DNA of 64,000 nt from Trichobilharzia regenti (lineage: Eukaryota > Platyhelminthes > Trematoda > Strigeidida > Schistosomatidae): positions 83,302,903 to 83,366,902 of the forward strand of contig OX235262.1 of the NCBI GenBank assembly GCA_944472135.2, read 5' to 3'. Shown piece after piece: positions 29,001 through 41,000 of this stretch. Position 1 is the first letter of the stretch. Each line of letters opens with the position of its first letter. The translations under genes were made by a program, and so were the position numbers. The notes under the pieces were generated by a model. The model saw nothing but the letters and a program-made list of their open reading frames with translations. It was not told the origin of the DNA and did no database searches.

Positions 29001-32000
29001 TCGTCCTAGTTTGTGGCTCTTCAGCAATACCCACCCACCTGAGTTCGAAATTAGAAGCTTCTGGTTACAAGGCGAGCACGCAGAACATTAGACCACTGGG
29101 CCCGACCCAAGCTCCCGATCTACGAGCTCGATTTGTAACTACAAGGTCCTGAGTTCAGACCTTGGTGGGTGCGTACTGATGAAGAGTCCCAAACTAGGAT
29201 GAAACAGCTATCCATTACTCCCTGCAGGTTTTCCAGTGGTTCTCTAACCAATGTCAGCTCATCATGAAATACTGTAACCGATCGACCAAATTCCTACAAA
29301 TCAATACTTGAAGATGTTTTATCAACCGGCAAATGTCTTTACTCGCTATATATTAATAACATAAGTTGGGTAGGAGCTTGCACAACAGTTCATACCTCTT
29401 TTTTTCTGTTTCTCCAAAAACGTAGAAAGTAGGCGTAAACATAAATAGAATAATATTCGTACAAAGTAATGAAACGTGGAAGCAAATTTTAAAAAATCAC
29501 ACAATGATACTTTACAAAAACGTTTGATATCTTCAAAATAACATTGGGGGAACTTGTCTGCATCACTGTGATAAGTTTCAATCATGTGAAAACCTATTGT
29601 TTTTCAACATCTAGTGGAACCAAGCTATAACATTTTAACATTCGTGACCGAATTAACAACCGCAGATCTCATGGATTGATCAGTGCATCGTTTTAGTCTG
29701 CCACTCTAAGCTTTCTTGATTTCCAGTTTTACTCTAGGTAACACTTCTCAATAGGTGCGTCGGTGGCACAGTGGTTAGGACTCTCGCCGACCATGCACAT
29801 GGTCCGGGGTTCGAGCCCACGCCGGCGAACACCTGATATCTATGGTCAGTCTGCAAAATTTGGGCTACCGATATCCATGCTGGAAATTCCATACTTGTAC
29901 CAAAAGTACAGTGTGGAATCAAGCTGTAAATAAAAAAAGGGTTAAACTTCAAAAAGAATATTCTGATGCATAATGTACTCTCCTTCTACACAGTAAGCTA
30001 TAAATAATTCCACAAGAAGTATCTTGTATTATATGCGAGTAAAAAGAAACAAGTTGCCAGAAGAAGCATCAAAGATAGGACTCCAAGTAAACATAGAGAA
30101 AACAGAAGCGATGAAGATTCCTGGGCAACAACAATCAGCATAAATGGAAGAAACCTGAAAAAAACAACCTCCTTTACCTACACCCACCTCAGGAGCATCG
30201 CTTCAACTACAGGCGGATGGAACTGATGAGGATATCACAGCGAGGATCGAGAAAGCAAGGCAAGTTTTCATTTCTCTCAAGCCTATGTGGAGATCAACAG
30301 CACTCAGAGTGAAAAATAAAAAAATTTCATACATTTATTCCCCTTAATGAATTTGAACAAACCACGAACCACAGTTTCAAGATTTCATCATGAGCTGACA
30401 TTAGTTAGAGAACAGTTGGAAAACCTGGGTGTACTGAACAGCTGTTTCGTCCAAGTTTGGGACTCTTCATCAGTACGCACCCGCCGGGATTCGAACCCAG
30501 GACCTTCCGGTTACAAGGCGAGCTCCTATAACATTAAGTCCCTGGGACCCGATCCAATGGTCCTTGAATTCTAACTTCTGCCGATTCACGACATAAGAAG
30601 GTCCTGGGTTCGAATCCCGGTGGGTGCGTACTGCTGAAGAGTCCCAAACTAGGATGAAACAGCTGTCCAGTACTCCCTGCAGGTTTTCCAATGGTTCTCT
30701 AACCAATGTCAGCTCATGATGAAATCCTGAAACCAATCAAATCCCTACAAACCAACACAAGAACTACAGTTTTAGCAGAATAAAATGGTACCGTCTTTCA
30801 TTTCGTTGCCTTCTCGTCATCTGCTTACATGGCAAAGACATTATTAAATATATCTACAACAACAATTTCAACATACTTGCACAGAGTTCAGTTTAAACAA
30901 AAATCAATCGATCAATATACTCATACACTAAAAATATATATATCCATATATAAATATGCAATATTAACCACTATTCCGAACAATAATAATCAAACGCAAT
31001 GGAAACTTTTAGCATTTCACATTCGGAGGAAAGAGAGGTGAAATTATCCAGTTACCAGGGCAAAGAAAGACTGATAACCTCTTCTTTCTGGACGCATAAA
31101 TCAGGTTTCAGGCGCTTGATGGAAATGGCTTCAGCAAACTTAAGGAGAACGGAGCTCTTTTGCCTATTGATAATTTTGAACGACTTTTCAACGTCCACCT
31201 TATGACTCTTGTCGAGGATACGGATTTTCAACTCCAATGTGAAGTCAGTGCTACAATACGGATCAGAGAATTGACAGAATTGACTTTTAAAAAATTACAA
31301 GATATTCCTGTCGTCATCTAGACTTTGAATTCCCCAACATCAAAGTGTTAATCCTTTTACAAATAAAAGGGATCTAAAGAAATGATCATTCTTTGCTTTT
31401 TCTTAACTGCTCCTTAACATTATCATAAGTTATAAAAAAACAAATAAATTTTGTTTATTTTATGACTAGATAAAGAATTCGCATAAACTGATCCTGAGCG
31501 GTGCATGTAAACAGCACAATCTGTATATCCGTGGAGGTGATCAACAAGATATTGCCAGCAGCACCCTTAATACAAATGTTCAAAATGATTTTCTCGGTGT
31601 ACAATTTCTACCAGAATCAAAAGAGATTAGTAAGTCATTACTATCAATTAATATTCAAATTAGCGTTTTTTTTTAAATTAAAACATGAAATAGGAAAGAG
31701 ATAAATATGAAAGTTTAATTAATATAAGAATGGGCCATAACACTGTCTATATTTTCAGCCTATAAAAACATACTTCCCAGCTAAATATATTATCAACTCC
31801 TTAAGCATCTTGTTATGACATACAACTTATATATATTTTAATGAGATATAATGGAGATGGTTGAAGGGCTCTGAAGATGTTGTATAGCAAGACAATGAAA
31901 CCTTCGCAACTAAACCATCCAGCTAAGAAAAACACAAAGACACCAAATTTTTTTCACCTTCATGACTCCTAGGCAAAATTATGAACGATCATAGAAAGAG

Positions 32001-35000
32001 TAGAATCGATTTATATCCTTTGGGCAATGTTGTCAGCTGAGTAGCTGAAAGATATTACTGACAAAATATTTATTAAGTGCCACTTTTACTCGGTGCTCTG
32101 ATATGGTTCAGAAATTTGGCACACAAGTCAACAAAAGCTACTACAGACTATTATCAACAGCTAACTCCTCTGCCTCCATACTGAAAGTCAAATGACTAGA
32201 AAGAACTACTGAAAAGGAACTCTGGTAACAAGCCAATCAAAAACCAATCGCTGTACAAATATGTAGAATAAAATGGAGATAGATCGGACACACGCCGAAG
32301 TAACTGTTGATAGATATTACACACCGAGTCAACTCTGAAGTGGAAGCTGAGTGGTGAGCAACGAGTTGAATGTTGGTCATGTTGGTGACTTGGAAGAGAT
32401 TGCGCGAGGAGGAAATGACAGCTTATAAGCAACCATGGAACCAGGTAAAAAGGTCTACAGAGAACAAGATAAAGTGGAAATGTGTCGGTGAAGCCCTACG
32501 TTCTACTAGGAACACAAGGGAGGAGTAATAATAATATGCCACCAATGACTTATTATCAAATTTATTATTGGTTTACGTTTCTATTCTTTTGTTAAAACAT
32601 GTTAATTAAGTTAATAAGTAAATTGATTAGTAACATTTTTGTAGGCTTTTGTCTTTACTCCAAAAATGTTGAAATGAACAAAAGCTGGCACACTTAATTC
32701 GTTTTCATGATAACTAGTGATTGTATAGCTTAATTTAAAGTAAAACTTTTCATTCATAAAAATGTCATTACCAGATTTTAATGCTTTATTTGCTTCATTT
32801 AACTGATTACTGTTCTAGAGACATCTTACCTCACAATAAACGGTCAACAATCTTCCCTTCTTAGAGAAAATTCCAACATTACTGCAGAAAATGAACCAAG
32901 TGAAAAGGAAGGCGAAGATAATCCTATGCACAAAAAAGAGTTAAAAATTAAAGAATCACCTACAAAAAGGATCTTATACGCTGGTTTTGTACAGTCTTCA
33001 AGCGGTGGTTCAAAGAAGGTTCGTTATTTTGATTTCTTTTTCTATTCATATGACACAGTGTGTGTGTGTGTGTGTTTCTGATAACGAATACATCATAACA
33101 TGTTTATTCCCTTCCAAAAACATGTGTAGATAGGGTGGGCAATATTGAGGTAAGGCGTCGAGTGCTAGGTAGAGAAGGAAAATCAATCGACGAGACTGTG
33201 AAGCTACATCGACTGAGATGGTTAGGACATGTGTTACGCATGCCTGCCTAGCCATCACCCTCCTCGACAATGGGCGATGTTAGCTGGCTGACATAGAATC
33301 AGGCTGGAAAAGAGCTAGCGACGGTCAAACTAAAACATGACACCAGTCAATGGAATCCACAGTAGTTAGTTTAAGTCAGCCATTTGGGAAGGTGTAGACT
33401 TCCTGACTGGCTGGCTAGGGTCGTCGGGACGGTAAACACTAACGGCTGGAGACAATCGGTGATATGGCTCAAAGTCGTTCTCAGTGGCTGGCGCAGATGC
33501 ATCCACTCCTTGTGACTTATAATTTCCAGTGAAACTATATTGTTCTTCGTTATTACTATTCCTTTTGTTTCATATCCCTCTCTGCTGTCTCTATTTTATA
33601 TTCCCTTTTACTTTCTTCTCTTGCTTTGTGTGCTACAAAGAGGGAGTGTGGTGACTTGAACTGCTACACATCGGTGGAAAGTTCTATGTCGAAAACAGAC
33701 AAACAGACATACTTCGAAGAGCATCAGTTATTTCTGTTTAGTTATAGAGTTTTTTGAAAGTCGTACTACAACTAGTCCGGTGCAAATATTGTCAGAGTCC
33801 CACACAGTGTATCACACTTTCCTAGTATATATGCTAATAATATGGAAACTTTAAATGCACTTCCAATAAGTGATGCTATCATAATAGCTTGACATCTACT
33901 GCATAAGCAGAAAAAGTTTCCCTTCTACTGAAATCAATTAAGGTAGTATTTAAACAATAAAAACTGAGATGCTGAAAGATAAATGACTGAATGTATATGT
34001 TTTTGAATTATAAACTCTTCCTGAGAAGTCGCATATTAAACAATGGTTCATTACTGTGGCTTGTCAATTATAAATGGAGGCTGGTCATTTATTTTTAGAA
34101 CTTTGTCGGTAATTATGTGTAATCGAATATTATTTCATTGAGTTACTCTCATAAGTATGACGCTTTAGCTCAATGCATCTTCTTTTTAGTAACAAAACTG
34201 AACTTTAATTGAATTTTAAATTTTCCGGTCGATTGATTGGACCGAAGTGCTTGGTCTCAGGTTGACATGTTCGCTTCTTGTGCAGATTCTTCGACGATGT
34301 CTGAGCATTTAATTAGTGGATGGTGACTAGCAGTGGGATCCAGGAAGCGCATTTCGTCCTATTTGGGACTCATCGTCTGGATATACCTGAGACCGAGCAC
34401 TTCGGTCCAATCAATCGACGGGAAAATCCAAAATTCAATTAAATAATTAGTATGACCCATTTCACAAGAGGTGGCTCTCGTGGCTCAAGTGGTCTAGTGA
34501 ATAACGCTTTGGCGTTTGAAACTGTTGGAACTAGGTTCGAGCCCCGGTGGGAACATCATGCAGGTGCATCCAGATGACGAGTCCCAAATAAGACGAAATG
34601 CATATCCTGGATTCTACTGCTAGTCACCATCCACCAATCAAAAACTCAACTTTCTCAAAGACAGTATTTATTTTTGTCCTGAAAACCATCTACATTTCTT
34701 TTGTCCCCAGAATAAGGATAATAAGCTTATTGACTGGTATTTTCGATTCAGAGAAATTACTCTTAGTTAGACAATCCTTTTTTGAGTTGCCTCATCTTTA
34801 GTCTTCAATAGTGAGGACCAACCAATAGACCTTTTTAGGAATGTTAGATAAAAATGTTGCTCCAAGTAATTACGGTGTAACATAGTTTTGTACCGTTGTA
34901 CCATTTCACGCATTCAATCTAAAATGAATTTACATTTCAGTCAAGTAAATGCCATGATTGATGATAATAAACATTAGTGGTATCATTTAATTCTTCCAAA

Positions 35001-38000
35001 CTAGGATGAAACAGCGGCTGTCCAGTACTCCCTGGTTTTCAGTGGTTCTCTAACTAATATCAATCCGTGATCCACTCGGAAAAAACTTATTAAAACATAA
35101 TCTCTTTCACTCGAAATTTGACTGAGTTGCTCCATAAATCATACGAATAGTTTTACTTGGTGTTAGTATTGAGCAGTGTCTACACTGCACATTTATCTGT
35201 CATTTCTGCTTACAATACAGAAATTTCCTACATACATACTATCATGAAACATTGAATCCATAATATTGATAGATTGCAGCTCAGTAGCATCAACATAAAA
35301 TAAGTTGAATGTCAGGAAAATCAGGAAAGCAAATATTACAAATTCATGAATTTATAGTCTCTACTGAAGGTCATGGCAGTAGTAGGGGCTGAACTTGCTT
35401 CTTTTAAACACAGAACCTGGTTGTTTGATGCGAATTGCAATAGCCTGTGCTGTTTGGAGCATGCGGTGCTTCGATGATTTTAGCAATTTATTAGGCATAC
35501 GGTAGATTATAGAGAAGGATTCTTCCACGCTGGCTTTGTGGCCGGTTTGCACCAGATAGTCCAATATTGAACTGTTAATGTCTGTACAAGCCAATTATAT
35601 TCACAGATCATTCTTGAGTTGGGTATTATCAATAGATATTTGTCTGAGTAGCTTATATTGAGCTGTTTTAGACAAAAATTTCCTGCCGAACATTCGGAAA
35701 TGAAACATCAGATACTTTACTAAGGCTTAAATGCGCATTTTTTTCAGGGCAAAAGGTATACAGCATGTTGCTGGATAAACTACAATTCAGAAAATGACAC
35801 TTGAACTAAAATTCGAACGGATCATACTGAATGTGTTAGTGAGTTTGACAAATATCGCTTCCTTTCAGTCCTCTATCAGATTAGATCACTTGATCTATCT
35901 TCCTTATTCACCAGTGTATCACTTATGGAAACAGTAGACTATGCATGCGAAGAACTCATAACGCGAAACATTTATGTTGGCATTCCTATATCTTTTACAA
36001 GACAGACTGTCGTGAAATGCACAATGAATGTTCACTTTTTATTTAATAAGGAACTACAGATACAAATCTATGGTGTGTCGATGGGGTCACCACTAGGACG
36101 CACTCCAGACAATATTTTCCTTGCGAAACTAGAAATTGAGCCATTGAAAGATCTTACTGATGAACTTGAATTCTATTGTCGGCACATAGATGATACATTT
36201 TTGATTCAGAAAAATGAGGATGAAGCAAAGTAAATCCTGGACAAATTTAACAATGTTCTTCCCGCAATAAATTTTACTATTGAGAAAGAAGAAGATTCTA
36301 GTATTTGATTTCTAGACGTTCTTATGTCCAGAAAAGAGCATGGCACAATAAGAAGAACTGTATATAGAAAACCTACATCAATTGGTCAGTATACTTATTT
36401 CTTCAGCTTCCTACCCTTGAAATACTAACGCAATCTAATAAAGGTCTAAGTTCGCACAAGAGGAATCTGCTTGGATGAATATTTTCATGGGGAACTTAAT
36501 AATATTAAATGAGTGCTGCGTGAAAATGGTTATCCATAAAATTTCATTGATAAGAATATGATTTAAAAATCAAGGCAGCCCAAGGTACCTACGGTTCCGA
36601 AAAAGGCCTTATTCTAACAAATTTAGTCCCCGAGGGATAACATTAGCGAGATACTAACACAACGCCTTGGAAAAGAGCTCTTGAAAAGAGCATTCTCTGC
36701 TGCTGAACTACTCTGTGTCTTCAAAATCAGTCCTATTTTTCCTTCGGAAGTGAAAGATGAACTGCCTAATTTCGCCTCATCTTTCTATGCGTATCTACCA
36801 ATTTGACTGCTCCTTCGGAGCCAGTTACAAAGGTGTAGAATTCGGCTTGTTTCTCGTCGGATTTCCGAACATCAGTATCCTTCGTGGTTAAGCAAAGGAC
36901 AAACAAAATCCATTTGTAGCGCTATTCTATCTCATGTTGTGGATACAGAACACAAGAATGATGTTAACGAGGCTTTCAAAGTCTTCTACCACATATCAAC
37001 TAATCTTAACTTCGCCTTAAGAGTTCGTCTGTTACATATTGCTGAGGCTGGCTGTTGGGATCCGTATTAGGAAGCCTAACTTATGTGTCCAAAAAAATCT
37101 GGTTCAGACACTGTCGTCAACTTGACCATCAAGGTTCTAATGATCCCTAACTTTTTGGTGGAATTTTCCTTAACTTTATTTCATATTCTATTCACTATTA
37201 CACGTGTATGCTAATTATAATTTATGCATCTCTAGTGAACTGTAATCTTACTTTACAAGTTGATATTATTTAAAAAACACCAATATTGTCATTGACTACA
37301 ATTCTAGAATATTCTGTGTATATAAGCATGCATATAATTAATATCAGTAAAAAGTTTGAGCATTGTGGATTAGATCAAATAAAGTATAATTATATTTTAA
37401 TAGTTTACACACAATGATAAGTTTTGTTATTGGTACTATTTCGAGCAAAATTACTGCCCGTGTTCACACCACTGTTGGAATTGTTTTATTCACACATTTA
37501 TGATTTGTACTCAAATCTAATCAAAAATAAAATAAATCAACTGAAAGATCCCATAAAAATGATGGATAAAAACAATTTGATTTATAAAATATCTTGTGCT
37601 GACTGTCCAACTAAATATGTGGGGCAAACGTCCAGATCACTCAAAATAAGAGTGAATGAACATAAACGCCTAACTAAAGGTCAACCAACAGGGACACAAG
37701 CTTACAAAAATCTTGAAAAAAAATTCATCGATAGCTGCACATGCATGGGACAAAAACCACAATATCGATTGGGACAATGTGTGTATTCTAATAACAAACA
37801 TGAACAAATGGAAAGAAAGACTCATAACAGAATCGTTATTCAATAAAGTCACATCGGATACATGTAACAAGGGTGACTCAGTACAACTATCAACAACTTG
37901 GAATATAAACATTTGTAAAAAATTATATTTGTAAAATCTCAGCGATATTGAAATGAGTAATTCCAACGTTTCGTTCGGCAATCTGGTCCGAACTTCTTCC

Positions 38001-41000
38001 CTGAAGAATGTCTACTTCTCACTCGGCGCCCAAATATTATAGAACTATTCTGTCAAATCTTGACTACAGTTCATTTGATGAACTTGGAATATAATTCTAA
38101 ATACAAACACATGAATGAATGTGGAGTATAATTCTGAACACACATATGCACACAAAAAACATGAATGAGCAAAAAAAATAATAATGAACTATATATATAT
38201 GAGTACAAATCATAAATGTGTGAATAAAACAATTCCAACAGTGGTGTGAACACGGGCAGTAATTTTGCTCGAAATATTACCAATAACAAAACTTATCATT
38301 GTGTGTAAACTATTAAAATATAATTATACTTTATTTGATGTATATAATTGTAGAGCGAGAAGAGGAAATTATCCCAAAAGATACTCTTCGCCCAATCATT
38401 TTGTTTTTTAACTTGTGCTTGTCAAAACTAAGAGTCTTAAGAATCTAATAATTAATGAATCATGACATAGTATGCCTTTTAAAATCTTTAGCATCTACAT
38501 ATTAATACTTTAAATGTTTGTTACATGATATCTAACTTACAACTAAGTTATTTATTCTACCACAAACATAAAAAATCTGCTAAAGTTAATGTCATTATTG
38601 TAAATTTTGAAGTATAAACAGAAGAATTGTATGAGAAGCGTAACTGAAATTGCTGAAGCAAATTCTTACTTCTAATGAATGTGGAATTAGTCACTTTTTT
38701 GAATTTTTAAAATAAAATATGTCATACAAGTTTTTAAGGTGCCTCTTCACTAGAATTTAACAAATATGCATTGAAGATACACTTGTTGAGGAAGGAAAAA
38801 TGTTGACATAAACTCTGGTTGATAATAGTTATCCAGACAAGTTCATCAGGAGATATAATGTAGTCAGAACATCAAAACCCACTTTCCAACTCACCCTTAA
38901 GAAAAGCGTGTACATCAAGCTACCCTATATTTGGGGGATTATAGCAGCTTGATAACTAGACAAAGACTGAATGCTCCTGTTAAAAAGACTTTTTATGCTG
39001 CTACTGTCATGATAACTGAGAATGTGAGGTCAATATATCCATCTAAGCCATTTTAACCTGCGAAAAATGATGTCACATCCGACTATATTTAACAGTTTGA
39101 ATGTAAATCTGGACACACATACATAGGGAGGACTCATCGATCTCTGCAATGTAAGGGCTTTACAGCATATTCCTAAATGGCTTCAGAAGCAGACTGAATC
39201 TCTAGAATCAATTAATGGTGAAGACAGACGACCTCGCTACTCTATTGCGAAACATATCATAGAGACTGGACATAAAATTGATGTTTGCACATCTTCTAAA
39301 CCTACTGGTAAAACATGTTCGGGGCGTATCCTGAAGTTTGTAGAAGCCCTAGCAATTTGAAGGTTTAAACCACCTTTATGAGTTCAGAAACAATTCGTCA
39401 TCACAGTAAACCTTCCTTGATGAACTATGTTTCGATACCATTGCTGATGTACTATTACCACTCTTATTTGGTTTAGTTATATTCATTGTGAATTTGACCT
39501 ACAATATGTCCTTTTAACTTGACCTAAATTTATTTTCTCACCTCTTAACTCTTTATTAATTTCATATATATTCCTATGATAAGTTTGTGTGTGTTCAGAT
39601 TGTTTCACCAAATACATTACACGATTCAGACAAATTACGTCTTCCCATTGTTTTGCCTACATACAAATTAGCTAAGTAACTTCTTTCCATTCACTGGACA
39701 ATTCAAATATTTAAGTTATCTTATTAACCTTACTCACCAAACGATAAATTCTTTAATCTGAATGTAACGTTTCTGTTTTTTATTATAAAAATATTCAGAG
39801 TGGTGAATGTATCATAGAAAATCTCAACGAACTGTCTGCTATTGGATTCACTGTCAATCCACCCAAAGTAAGTTACGTGCTGTTTTTCAGTGGAAATGGG
39901 TAAATACTAGACAGAGCCATCACTGTACTTCTTCTTGTTCTTCGAAAAAGAATTAAGAAGTTCCTTTTCAAACCTAATTCTGAACAACCAAACTGGCAGG
40001 AAATCCAACTCACAGTTACATTCATGACATTAGTTATGAAAATTCATAAAGTGTTAATCAATCCGTAAACCTTTTGTAAAACGATAGCAACAAATTTAAA
40101 CTTGTTGCCGCCTATTATTATTATTTCCTTTAATTCCTAGAGGAACATAGGGCTTCAGCCGCACGTCTCCATTGCATTCGGTTCTCTGCTAGAGTTTTCA
40201 CCTGGCTCCAAGTCTGCCCACATGCTTTCATCTCTTCTTCATATGAACTCCTCTATGTCACCCTCGCACTAACGACCGACTAACTCGCCGCTTCCCATTC
40301 GGGTTCCACTCGAGCGATGGCCTGGAGTTTGATGTCACTTGGAGGTTTCCTCAGAGTATGGCCAATCCATCTCCATTTCTTCCTGCCTATTTAATGCACA
40401 ATCGGTTCCTGGTTGGTTCATTCATCACCAGGAATCCCTCTTGCAAATCTTCTCTGGCCGGCCATCTGATCTTCAATGTTGAGGGAAGGCAGCTGTTGAT
40501 GAAGGTCTGTAGTTTGTTTGAGGTGCTCTTTATGACGTGCCAAGTCTCTGGTCCAATCGTATAGTACCACTGACTTCACATTGTAGTTGAAAACCCGGAT
40601 CTTATTTTTCATTTTGAGTGCATTTAATCTCCTCGCAGACTTGAAAGTAATGAAAGCTTTTCTTGCTTTTCCGATTCTTGCTTGGATATCCTCTTCAGTT
40701 CCGCCTGTAGTTGAAACGAGGCTTCCCAGGTAGGTAAATGAGTTGAATTGTTGTACAGTAAATTAACAACATAACTCTGAACAGTGCGGAAATCTTAGTT
40801 ATAACAAATAAGGTGAAAGTAGCATTAAACTACAAGTCAGTGGACCAATACAAGGAATGTATAAAATTATTAAGAAAGTAACTGATAAACAGAATAAGAA
40901 AGTTAAACAACTCAAATTCATACATTCAATAAATAGCAACGTCTACGAAAGCACGCTTGAAACATCTAGTAAGGTTACGTCAACCGATTTCAATAAATCC

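Larger units (their letters stand above)
30323..31215 (-). mobile_element. Penelope-like element 3' part, with nested SINE pair
   Basis: The - strand encodes the end of GIY-YIG (SFKIINRQKSSVLLKFAEAI, stop near 31052) and the same 3' UTR as the element at 17150-18148. The SINE A pair 30378-30757 is inserted in its 3' UTR. Confidence 0.75.
30065..31285 (+). mobile_element. RTE fragment split by a nested PLE
   Basis: Left part 30065-30322 reads KLPEEASKIGLQVNIEKTEA and IEKARQVFISLKPMWRSTAL up to VKNK; right part 31216-31285 resumes with [17 protein letters not shown]. The PLE 30323-31215 sits exactly between VKNK and IRIF. Confidence 0.75.

Noticed and set aside
34485..34550. A tRNA gene suggested by A and B boxes
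   Set aside because: The boxes belong to a SINE head; no complete cloverleaf with a 7-bp acceptor stem and CCA-side pairing is clear, and a hammerhead follows directly.
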